Shown: in pieces, positions 26,306 through 33,475 of the stretch | How positions within the stretch are numbered: the stretch's first letter is position 1 | Layout: each line of letters opens with the position of its first letter | NCBI GenBank assembly: GCA_020249265.1 | Contig: JADCGA010000017.1 | Location: 1-64,000 of the forward strand | Reading direction: 5' to 3' | From: Roseomonas sp. | Lineage (GTDB): Bacteria; Pseudomonadota; Alphaproteobacteria; Acetobacterales; Acetobacteraceae | DNA length: 64,000 bases | Program-made: the position numbers and the translations under genes | The notes under the pieces: generated by a model | Seen by the model: only the letters and a program-made list of their open reading frames with translations | What the model was told of the DNA's origin: nothing | The model's database searches: none

Positions 26306-27123
26306 TATGCGGCCCTCCCACCAAACAAGCGCTTGAACAGGCCCTTGCGTTCCGCTTCCAGAAAGCGATGCGGCACATCCTGGCCAAGGAAGCGGGAAAC
26401 CGCATCGGCATAGGCCTGGCCGGCATTGCTTTCATTATCCATGATCACCGGCGTGCCGGTATTGGAAGCGCGCAGCACGCTTTCGCTTTCAGGGATCACG
26501 CCCAGCAGCGGAATGGCCAGGATTTCGCGAATATCCTCCAGCTTCAGCATTTCGCCCTTTTCCACGCGGTTCGGGTCAAAACGCGTCACCAGCAGATGTT
26601 CCTTCACCGGTTCGCGCTTTTCTTCCGCACGCTTCGATTTGGATTGCAGGACGCCAAGAATACGGTCTGAATCGCGCACCGAGGAGACTTCCGGGTTCGT
26701 CACCACAATCGCCTGATCGGCAAAATACAGCGCAAGCAGCGCGCCTTTTTCGATGCCGGCGGGGCTGTCACAGAGGATATAATCGAATTCCTTCGAGAGT
26801 TCCTCAATGATCTTCGCAACTCCTTCCTTGGTCAGCGTATCCTTGTCCTTGGTCTGGGAGGCCGGCAGGATGGAAAGGGATTCAACCCGCTTGTCGCGGA
26901 TCAGCGCCTGGCTCAGCCGCGCTTCGCCTTGAATGACATTGATGATGTCGAACACCACGCGCCGTTCGACACCCATGATGAGGTCGAGGTTGCGCAAGCC
27001 CACATCGAAATCAATCACCACCGTCTTCTTGCCGCGCTGGGCAAGGCCGGTTGCGAAGGCGGCGCTTGATGTCGTCTTGCCGACGCCGCCCTTGCCTGAT
27101 GTCACCACGATAACCTGAGCCAT
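26305..27123 (-). CDS. minD: septum site-determining ATPase MinD
   Basis: This 272-residue P-loop ATPase has the deviant Walker A KGGVGKTTSSAAFATG near residue 11, the DFDVGLRNLD switch region, and CDSPAGIEKGA. Its C-terminus ends in an amphipathic membrane-targeting helix (GLFKRLFGG). It recruits MinC to the membrane to prevent polar division. It lies between minC and minE, with a GGGAGGC ribosome site 35 bases after the minC stop. Confidence 0.96.
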   Translation of the reverse strand: MAQVIVVTSGKGGVGKTTSSAAFATGLAQRGKKTVVIDFDVGLRNLDLIMGVERRVVFDIINVIQGEARLSQALIRDKRVESLSILPASQTKDKDTLTKEGVAKIIEELSKEFDYILCDSPAGIEKGALLALYFADQAIVVTNPEVSSVRDSDRILGVLQSKSKRAEEKREPVKEHLLVTRFDPNRVEKGEMLKLEDIREILAIPLLGVIPESESVLRASNTGTPVIMDNESNAGQAYADAVSRFLGQDVPHRFLEAERKGLFKRLFGGRAA

Positions 27124-27158
27124 AGCCTCTGCCTCCCTAAGACTTTAATGCACCGCGA

Positions 27159-27935
27159 TCAGGTGATGGGGTCGAAGCGCATGCGCTCACCCACCAGCCG
27201 CACCTGCATCGCCTTGCCGATTTGGGCTGCCGGAAAGCCTTCCCGCACGGCGTAGAAGCCGGCGATGGAAACCAATTCCGGATCGAAATTCAGCGCGAAA
27301 ACCCGCGCTTCCATGTTGTTGGCACCACCCGCAATGGCGCGGCCTCGCAAAGCGCCATAGACATGGATATTGCCATCCGCAATCACCTCGGCCCCCGCAT
27401 TGACGGTGGAGGTGATGACCAAATCCGCCCCCTCTGCCCAAATGCGCTGACCGGCACGTACCGGCTGGTCCACCACCATGGTCGCGCGCGCGGCGGCCGG
27501 CTTGGCGGCGGGCGGCGGCGGGGCGGGTATTGCTTGCGGCGCCCCATCGGCAGGGGCGGCCGGCAGCGCGATATCATCCGTTTCCTTGCCGCCAACACTC
27601 CGCACCGGCGGCAGCCCATAGGACAGCGCCGCATTGCGCATTTCGACAGTGCCGCCGGTGGTGCCGATAGGCATGATCTCAAGCTCGCGCAGGCCCTTGA
27701 TCAGGCCGGGGAAATCCACCTCATTCGGCGGCACCTGAATGTCTTCAAGGCCAAGCACGATGGGCGCGAAGCGCAAAAACCCCGGAGCACGGCGGAATTG
27801 GTCACCAATCGCCGGCACCACCGCCTCGGGCCGATGATCCAGCAGGCGCAGCACAAGCAGGTTGAAATTCGCCCCGCGCAGGCGAAAGGGTTCAATGCGG
27901 GTGGCGTTATCTGGCCTTGGCGCGGCGCTGGGCAT
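27159..27935 (-). CDS. minC: septum site-determining protein MinC
   Basis: This 258-residue FtsZ-assembly inhibitor has the N-terminal FtsZ-binding domain (FRLRGANFNLLVLRLLDHRP) and a C-terminal beta-helix domain (QPVRAGQRIWAEGADLVITS, then GALRGRAIAGGANNMEARVF). The two are joined by a proline/alanine-rich linker (APPPPAAKPAAARA). It is the first gene of minCDE, with a CAGGAG site just before the ATG. Confidence 0.92.
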   Translation of the reverse strand: MPSAAPRPDNATRIEPFRLRGANFNLLVLRLLDHRPEAVVPAIGDQFRRAPGFLRFAPIVLGLEDIQVPPNEVDFPGLIKGLRELEIMPIGTTGGTVEMRNAALSYGLPPVRSVGGKETDDIALPAAPADGAPQAIPAPPPPAAKPAAARATMVVDQPVRAGQRIWAEGADLVITSTVNAGAEVIADGNIHVYGALRGRAIAGGANNMEARVFALNFDPELVSIAGFYAVREGFPAAQIGKAMQVRLVGERMRFDPIT

Positions 27936-28188
27936 GGAACTCCTGAGGGTTAGGGACTCGATGCGCCACCGACATATCCACGGGATTTAGTGGGTGTGCC
28001 CGGCAGCACCCCCAACATATAGCGTCTTCTGTTCGGCTGGCGAAGAGGTAGCTTGCTTCCCATTGATACCGCAAGGCCTTAGAGGCCGATCTTCAGAAAC
28101 GCTGCAAAGCGCGACTCGGAGCGCCGCTTGCGGGGCTGACCGGGGCGCCAAGCTCGGGCAGAATACCCGCCCTCAAGGAGCCCTGATC

Positions 28189-29094
28189 GTGACGCCCATC
28201 CGCCTTGCCGAACCCTTTCGCGCGGTGTTCTACGCGCCCTTTTATGTTGCCGAACAGCGCGGCTTTTACGCGCGCCATGGCGTGACCGTGACGCGCGCCA
28301 CCGCCGGAGACCCAACGCGGGCGGCAGAGGCGCTATTGGCCGACAAGGCCGATGTCGCCTGGTCTGGCCCGATGCGCGTGATCATGATGCGCGCGGCAGA
28401 CCCCACCTGCCCCTTGCGGTCCTTCTGCGCGGTGGTGATGCGCGATCCCTTCATGCTGCTGGGGCGCGGCGCCAATCCTGGTTTCAGCTTGCAGGATTTG
28501 CCCAAGCTCCGCTTCGGTAGCGTCAAGGAAGTGCCGACCCCCTGGTGGTGCTTGCAGGATGATTTGCGCCAGGCGGGGATTGATCCCGATGCCATGGCGC
28601 GCGTGACGGATAAGACCATGGCGGAAAATGCGAATGCAGTGGCCAAAGGCCGCTTGGATGTCGCGCAAATGTTCGAACCCTTCGCGACTCGGCTGGAAGC
28701 CAAGGGCGGCGCCGTGTGGCACAGCGCTTCCGATCGGGGGCCAAGTGCCTATACCGCGCTTTATGCAACCGAGGCGAATATCCAGCGTTTCAGCGCGGAG
28801 TTTGAGGCCATGACGCGCGCCTTGGCCGACGCCTTGGCGTTTGTGTACACGGCGCCCGCTGCCGAGATCGCTGCAACTGTGGCGCCGCTATTCCCCGATG
28901 TGACCCTGGCCGAGCTGACCCATGGCCTGGCGCGCTATCAGGCCGCGCGGCTTTGGCCGGAAACACCGCATTTCCCGGAAGCCGCCTTCACGCAGTTGCG
29001 GGGTGCCATGAAAAGCGCCGGCGTGATTGCGCGTGAGCCCAGCTTCGCCGATTGCGTTGATAATGCGATTGTGACGCGCGCCTTGGGCCGTTAG
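28189..29094 (+). CDS. NMT1/THI5-like ABC substrate-binding-like protein, no signal peptide
   Basis: From the GTG at 28189 (AAGGAG site upstream) this is a 301-residue protein of the SsuA/THI5/NMT1 fold: IRLAEPFRAVFYAPFYVAEQ at the start, GDPTRAAEALLADKADVAWS, SGPMRVIMMRAADPT and KGRLDVAQMFEPFATRLEAK. Usual relatives are periplasmic and bind thiamine precursors, sulfonates or aromatic acids. This one has no export signal, so it may be cytoplasmic or a THI5-like enzyme. Downstream genes on the same strand follow within ten bases. Confidence 0.7.
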   Translation: MTPIRLAEPFRAVFYAPFYVAEQRGFYARHGVTVTRATAGDPTRAAEALLADKADVAWSGPMRVIMMRAADPTCPLRSFCAVVMRDPFMLLGRGANPGFSLQDLPKLRFGSVKEVPTPWWCLQDDLRQAGIDPDAMARVTDKTMAENANAVAKGRLDVAQMFEPFATRLEAKGGAVWHSASDRGPSAYTALYATEANIQRFSAEFEAMTRALADALAFVYTAPAAEIAATVAPLFPDVTLAELTHGLARYQAARLWPETPHFPEAAFTQLRGAMKSAGVIAREPSFADCVDNAIVTRALGR

Positions 29095-29103
29095 GGGCAG
29101 CGC

Positions 29104-29547
29104 ATGAGCAAACAACGCGCACAGCGCGCCGATTACGCCATGTTCGTGCCCATCGCGACACGCTGGATGGATAATGACGTCTATGGCCATATCAACAACG
29201 TCATCTATTATTCCTGGATAGATAGTGCGGTGGCGCGCTTCCTGACCTCCTCAGGGTTCTTGCATATCCCGACTGCGCCGGTGATTGGCCTGGTGGTGGA
29301 AACGCAATGCCGCTACCTGGCACCCATCGCTTTCCCGGATGACATCACCTGCGGGCTTCGTTGCGGGCGCGCGGGCAATACATCCGTCCGCTATGAAGTT
29401 GGCATCTTCCGCAATGAGGAGGATGAGGCAAGTGCCGAGGGTTATCTGGTGCATGTCTATGTGGATCGCGCCACGCAGAAAACGCCAACGCCCTTACCGG
29501 AAAATCTGCGCGCTGCTTTGCAGCGCATCACCCTGAATGCTTCGTAA
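29104..29547 (+). CDS. acyl-CoA thioesterase, hotdog fold
   Basis: This 147-residue hotdog-fold protein has the 4-hydroxybenzoyl-CoA thioesterase-type motif RWMDNDVYGHINNVIYYSW near residue 20, whose Asp is the expected catalytic residue. PVIGLVVETQCRYLAPIAFP and YLVHVYVDRA follow. It likely hydrolyses an acyl-CoA to the free acid. It begins nine bases after the NMT1-like gene, second in the four-gene operon. Confidence 0.85.
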   Translation: MSKQRAQRADYAMFVPIATRWMDNDVYGHINNVIYYSWIDSAVARFLTSSGFLHIPTAPVIGLVVETQCRYLAPIAFPDDITCGLRCGRAGNTSVRYEVGIFRNEEDEASAEGYLVHVYVDRATQKTPTPLPENLRAALQRITLNAS

Positions 29548-29563
29548 CTTCAAGGAACACCTT

Positions 29564-30532
29564 ATGTCTATTGCCCCCATCAAGCGTTTTGCCATTCTGG
29601 ATGATTACCAAGGCGTGGCGCTTTCCCTCGGCCCCTGGGACAAGCTGCCCAAGGGTGTGGAGATCACTGTCTTTCGCGATACCATCACCGATCATGCAGC
29701 GCTGGTGGAAAGGCTGAAGCCTTTTGATGCCATCCTCGCGATGCGCGAAAGAACGCCCTTTCCGCGCAAGTTGATCGAAGCTTTGCCCAATCTGCGGCTG
29801 ATCATCACGACCGGCGGGCGCAATCGTTCCATTGACGCCGCCGCCTGCGCTGAGCGTGGCGTGGTGTTTTGCGGCACGGGCACTTCGGGCGATCCAACGG
29901 CGGATTTAACTTGGGGGCTGATCCTGTCCCTGGTGCGCGATATTCCGCGCCAGCAGGATGCGCTCCGCGCCGGGCGCTGGCAGACGCATATCGGCCTGGG
30001 GCTGGAAGGCAAAACGCTTGGCGTGATTGGCCTTGGCAAGCTTGGCGGGCGGGTTGCGAAAATCGGCCAGGCCTTCGGCATGAAGGTGCTGGCCTGGTCC
30101 ACCAACCTGACCGAAGAACGCGCTGCCGAAATTGGTGCAACCCGCGTGGACAAGGCGACTTTACTGCGCGAAGCCGATGTGGTGACCCTGCACCTCATTC
30201 TTTCGGATCGGTCGCGCAACACCATCACCGCGCCCGATCTGGCGCTGATGAAGCCAAGCGCCTTCATCGTGAACACCAGCCGCGGCCCGCTGATTGAACA
30301 AGCCGCTCTGATTGCGGCATTGCAGGAAGGGCGCATCGCCGGCGCTGGGTTGGATGTGTTTGATATCGAACCCATGCCCACGGATCACCCGATCCTGAGC
30401 GCCCCCAATACCGTGCTGACGCCGCATCTGGGCTATGTCACGGAACAGAATTACCGCACCTATTACGAAGTGGCGGTGGCAGCGACCAACGCCTTCCTTG
30501 CCGGCGCCCCCATTGGAGTGATCAAGCCATGA
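29564..30532 (+). CDS. D-2-hydroxyacid dehydrogenase
   Basis: From the ATG at 29564, which follows an AAGGA site, this is a 322-residue NAD-dependent D-isomer-specific 2-hydroxyacid dehydrogenase. The nucleotide fold shows GLGKLGGRVAKIGQAFGMKV; the catalytic residues appear as the Arg in NTSRGPLI, the Glu in FDIEPMPTDHP and the His in LTPHLGYV. It may reduce a 2-keto acid or oxidise the matching D-hydroxy acid. An upstream in-frame start at 29537 overlaps the thioesterase gene. Its stop overlaps the hydrolase start. Confidence 0.85.
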   Translation: MSIAPIKRFAILDDYQGVALSLGPWDKLPKGVEITVFRDTITDHAALVERLKPFDAILAMRERTPFPRKLIEALPNLRLIITTGGRNRSIDAAACAERGVVFCGTGTSGDPTADLTWGLILSLVRDIPRQQDALRAGRWQTHIGLGLEGKTLGVIGLGKLGGRVAKIGQAFGMKVLAWSTNLTEERAAEIGATRVDKATLLREADVVTLHLILSDRSRNTITAPDLALMKPSAFIVNTSRGPLIEQAALIAALQEGRIAGAGLDVFDIEPMPTDHPILSAPNTVLTPHLGYVTEQNYRTYYEVAVAATNAFLAGAPIGVIKP

Positions 30533-31374
30533 CAAGCCCCTATGCCATGCCCGAAGGCTGGGCCGGCTGGACCCAGGCCGCGCGCGATGCGGCTTATGAC
30601 AACCTCAATGGCGTGGCGGATAGCGCCGCGCAGGTCGCCAATCGCAATGCGCTGTCTGAGGCGTTTCGCGCCGCGCATGCCGGGCATCTTGATCTGCCTT
30701 TTGGTAGTGGCGCGCGGGAACAATGGGATCTCTACCCCGCCGCGCGCGCCGATGCGCCCTGCCTGGTCTTCATCCATGGCGGCTATTGGCAGCGCAATCG
30801 CCGAGAGGATTTCGCCATCATGGCCGAAGGCGCCTTGGCCGCCGGTTGGTCGGTTGGGATTTGCGGCTATACCCTGGCACCCGAAGCATCCATGACGCGC
30901 ATTGTCGCTGAAATCCACGCAGCGCTGGATTGGCTTGGCGCGCATGGTGCGGCGCATGGTGTGGAGGGCAGGGTGGTGGCTTCCGGCTGGTCCGCCGGCG
31001 GGCATTTGGCGGCGCTGGCGGCGGAGCATCCCTTGGTGGTGGGTGCACTCGCCATGTCTGGCATTTATGAATTGGCGCCAATCGCCGAGACTAATTTGAA
31101 CGACAAGCTGCATTTGACGCCTGCCGAAATCGCGGCGCATTCCCCGATGCGCCGGCCTGTCGTGCAAAAGCCCATCGCCATTGCCTATGGCGCGCGGGAA
31201 TTGCCGGAACTGCGCCGGCAAAGCCGCGTCTTTCATCGCCACCGTGCGGAAGCGCAGGCAGCGGGCGCGCTGATCCCAGTGCCGGAGGCGGATCACTTCC
31301 GCGTCCTGGAAGCGCTTTGGTGCCGCGATGGCATGCTGCTGCGCGCGGCGGCGGAGGTATTGGCGGCGGGGTAG
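30529..31374 (+). CDS. alpha/beta hydrolase (BD-FAE/arylformamidase-like)
   Basis: This 281-residue hydrolase has the oxyanion-hole motif HGGYWQRNR near residue 82 and the nucleophile in VASGWSAGGHLAALAAEHPL. The HGGYW and the spacing are like arylformamidase and related esterases. The last His of the triad is in VPEADHFRVLEALW. It closes the four-gene operon with an ATGA overlap. The substrate is unknown; a formamide or ester would fit the oxidoreductase and thioesterase upstream. Confidence 0.78.
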   Translation: MTSPYAMPEGWAGWTQAARDAAYDNLNGVADSAAQVANRNALSEAFRAAHAGHLDLPFGSGAREQWDLYPAARADAPCLVFIHGGYWQRNRREDFAIMAEGALAAGWSVGICGYTLAPEASMTRIVAEIHAALDWLGAHGAAHGVEGRVVASGWSAGGHLAALAAEHPLVVGALAMSGIYELAPIAETNLNDKLHLTPAEIAAHSPMRRPVVQKPIAIAYGARELPELRRQSRVFHRHRAEAQAAGALIPVPEADHFRVLEALWCRDGMLLRAAAEVLAAG

Positions 31375-31377
31375 GAG

Positions 31378-32214
31378 TCATTTGCGCCCGGCGGCGATGT
31401 CGGTCAGAAAGCCGCGTTGATCCTCAGTAAGGCCGCGAGCGCCGGGGCAATCATCGCTGAGTATGCGGGCCGCGAGGGTTTGGCGCTGGGTGCCGAGGTT
31501 GCGGGGTTCTTCGCGCCAAATCTGCCCCAGAGTGCTGCGAGCGATATACGGGGCATGATCGGGTCCGCAGGCAAGGTCGCCCAGCCGTTGGGCAACAGCC
31601 TCCGGCTGCGGGGGTGGATGATTGCGCCAAGTGCCTTGCGCGGTTTCAGCGCCCGCGGGTTGGTCGTTCGCCGTCAGCACCGCGAGGCGTTGCTGCGCCG
31701 CGTCTCGCCGCTCTCCGGCAGGGATGGACTTGGTCCATTCCTCGATCCAGCCAGCCCAGGAGCGGGGGTTGGAGCAGGCCGCACCGGGCCGAACCTCATC
31801 CGGGCAGAGTGGTGCATCGTTGAAGTCCAGATCGCGCAATTGCGCGTCATCCAGTCGGGCGTTGGGCGCCCGCAAAAGCCATATCTTCGCTCTCGCGACC
31901 AACGCGCCCTGCAACTGCGCCCCAACAAGCGACGCGCCCTGCAACTGCGCCCGATCAAGCGACGTGCCCTGCAACTGCGCATGTTCAAGCCTCGCGCCCT
32001 GCAACTGCGCCCCATCAAGCGACGCGCCCTGCAACCGCGCCAGAAACAGCGACGCGCCCTGCAACTGCGCCTGATTAAGCGACCCGCCTTGCAACTGCGC
32101 CTGATCAAGCGACCCGCCTTGCAACTGCGCCCCAACAAGCCACGCGCCCTGCAACTGCGCCCCATTTAGCCACGCGCCCTGCAACTGCGCCGCAATTAGC
32201 CGCGCGCCCTGCAA
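31378..32214 (-). CDS. pentapeptide-repeat protein, C-terminal part (out of frame with N-terminal part)
   Basis: This frame encodes 278 residues. The first half is pentapeptide repeats (about ten-residue units such as AQLQGAWLVG, AQLQGASLDR), which fold into a right-handed quadrilateral helix. The last 130 residues form a non-repeat tail (WTKSIPAGERRDAAQQRLAV, then ARGLTEDQRGFLTDIAAGRK). The frame opens inside the repeats and continues the 32196-33356 gene, from which it is separated by a nine-G tract at 32220-32228. I read the two as one gene of about 650 codons that is currently out of frame. The TTG-like start here is probably not a real one. Confidence 0.75.
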   Translation of the reverse strand: MQGARLIAAQLQGAWLNGAQLQGAWLVGAQLQGGSLDQAQLQGGSLNQAQLQGASLFLARLQGASLDGAQLQGARLEHAQLQGTSLDRAQLQGASLVGAQLQGALVARAKIWLLRAPNARLDDAQLRDLDFNDAPLCPDEVRPGAACSNPRSWAGWIEEWTKSIPAGERRDAAQQRLAVLTANDQPAGAETAQGTWRNHPPPQPEAVAQRLGDLACGPDHAPYIARSTLGQIWREEPRNLGTQRQTLAARILSDDCPGARGLTEDQRGFLTDIAAGRK

Positions 32215-32228
32215 CCGCGCCCCCCCCC
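31898..32228. repeat. tandem 30-bp repeat (coding)
   Basis: About eleven copies of a 30-base unit run head to tail, each keeping a GCCCTGCAACTGCGCC core and a variable four-to-eight-base part. One unit encodes ten residues, that is two pentapeptides with a constant AQLQG. The repeats are the coding sequence of the pentapeptide protein, not separate elements. Copy number could change by slippage. Confidence 0.85.
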
Positions 32229-33356
32229 AAGCGACGCGCGCTGCAACTGCGCCCCATCAAGCTGCGCTTGCTGCATGAACGCCCCACGAAGCGTTGCCCC
32301 CCGCAAGTCAGCCCCAGTCAAATCCACGTTGAAGAACTGACTCCCAGACAAATTAGCAAAGCGCAGGCGCTTGTTCTGCAGCACTAATGGGTCAAAGGCA
32401 GCGCGCCGCTTCCCGTCTAATTCTTCACCGGCGCGGAGTTGTACAAAGGCCCCATTATCCCATACCTTGCCCACCAGGGTGCGGCCCGGCACGGAAAGGT
32501 ATCGGCAGCCTAGCCCGACATGGGGGCAGAGCAGCAAATCCACCGGTTGCCGCAGCGATGCGATCGCCAGATCAACCCTTTGCTTCGAGTTCAGGTCGGA
32601 GCGATCCGGTCTGAGTCCGAACAACTCCCGTTTCAATTCCTCCCATTTCCTCGCCCCCACCGTGGTCGCCTCCGCGCTCGGCACGCGGCACCAGGCGAAG
32701 TTGAACCCCAGCGCCAGCGCCGGCAACACAAAGCGCCCGCGCTTGAACAGCCAAAGCAAAACCGAATCCCCCGAAGGCCGTTGCCGGCGGAAAAACCAGA
32801 TCAGCAGCAGGATATCGAGCAGGATGGTGATGTGGTGCACGATATTCACCACATCGCTCTGCAAACGGAGCGAGCCAAGCTGCACCAGCAGCAGCACCGC
32901 CACCGGAAATACCGCCAGCATGAAGCGATAGGTCCAACGGAAGACAATACTCGCCTTCGGCTGCACCGCCGCTTGGATGAATTCCGTATTGGCAAGCAAT
33001 TGCCGGCAGCGGTCGCGGTCCCGCTGCAGCGGCACATGGGCGCGCAACTCTGCTTCAAAATGTCGCAGATTCTGCATCAGCAGGTCAAAGCGGATCAGCG
33101 TATAAAGATGCAGCGCCAAGAAAATCGCCGGCATGAAGCCGAAGGAAAGCACCACCGGCACGGTCACGCCGCCAAGCTGCGAAATGCTGATGGATTTGCC
33201 GATCAGCAAATCCTCATCCGTCGCCGAGAAGGAGGTGGCGAGCAGAAAGAGCCCAATAAAGACAAAGGCCACCGCGCCAAGCTGCGCCGATTTCGCGCCA
33301 TCATTGATGGCCGAGATCAATTTCCCGATATAGGGCGGCGGGTCAAAGGCGCTCAT
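32196..33356 (-). CDS. pentapeptide-repeat membrane protein, N-terminal part
   Basis: This frame gives 386 residues. It starts cytoplasmic, then has several membrane helices (LGAVAFVFIGLFLLATSF, LGGVTVPVVLSFGFMPAIF, FMLAVFPVAVLLLVQLGSL, ITILLDILLLIWFF). A middle soluble region follows (RKWEELKRELFGLRPDRSDL), then the first pentapeptide repeats (FANLSGSQFFNVDLTGADLR). It ends with eleven residues of shifted reading (GGGRGCRARG) after a nine-G tract. One more G or two fewer would join it to the 31378-32214 frame. It probably presents the repeat helix at the membrane. The function is unknown. Confidence 0.75.
   Translation of the reverse strand: MSAFDPPPYIGKLISAINDGAKSAQLGAVAFVFIGLFLLATSFSATDEDLLIGKSISISQLGGVTVPVVLSFGFMPAIFLALHLYTLIRFDLLMQNLRHFEAELRAHVPLQRDRDRCRQLLANTEFIQAAVQPKASIVFRWTYRFMLAVFPVAVLLLVQLGSLRLQSDVVNIVHHITILLDILLLIWFFRRQRPSGDSVLLWLFKRGRFVLPALALGFNFAWCRVPSAEATTVGARKWEELKRELFGLRPDRSDLNSKQRVDLAIASLRQPVDLLLCPHVGLGCRYLSVPGRTLVGKVWDNGAFVQLRAGEELDGKRRAAFDPLVLQNKRLRFANLSGSQFFNVDLTGADLRGATLRGAFMQQAQLDGAQLQRASLGGGRGCRARG
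32220..32228. other. nine-base G/C homopolymer at the frame break
   Basis: Nine consecutive C on the plus strand, read as nine G in the coding direction, sit at the join of the two pentapeptide frames. Seven or ten would restore one frame (LGG then A-x-L-Q-G). Such a tract is a candidate for slipped-strand phase variation. It may also be a sequencing or assembly error. Confidence 0.7.
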
Positions 33357-33420
33357 TCAAAGGGTAGCATAATGACGCTGCTGATCATGATGCAAGCGCC
33401 CCTGAAGCCCACCCCCAAAC

Positions 33421-33452
33421 AAAAACGGCGCGGGAAGGCCCCGCGCCGTTTT
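33421..33452 (-). terminator. fusA terminator
   Basis: ACGGCGCGGG (33425-33434) pairs with CCCGCGCCGT (33440-33449), flanked by A and T runs. Read on the minus strand it ends in a T run, 24 bases after the fusA stop. Confidence 0.85.
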
Positions 33453-33475
33453 GCTCACCCAAAATCAGGCGTGAA

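Noticed and set aside
31898-32228. CRISPR-like array of 30-base repeats
   Set aside because: There are no unique spacers between units, the period equals ten codons, and the repeats are translated as pentapeptides.
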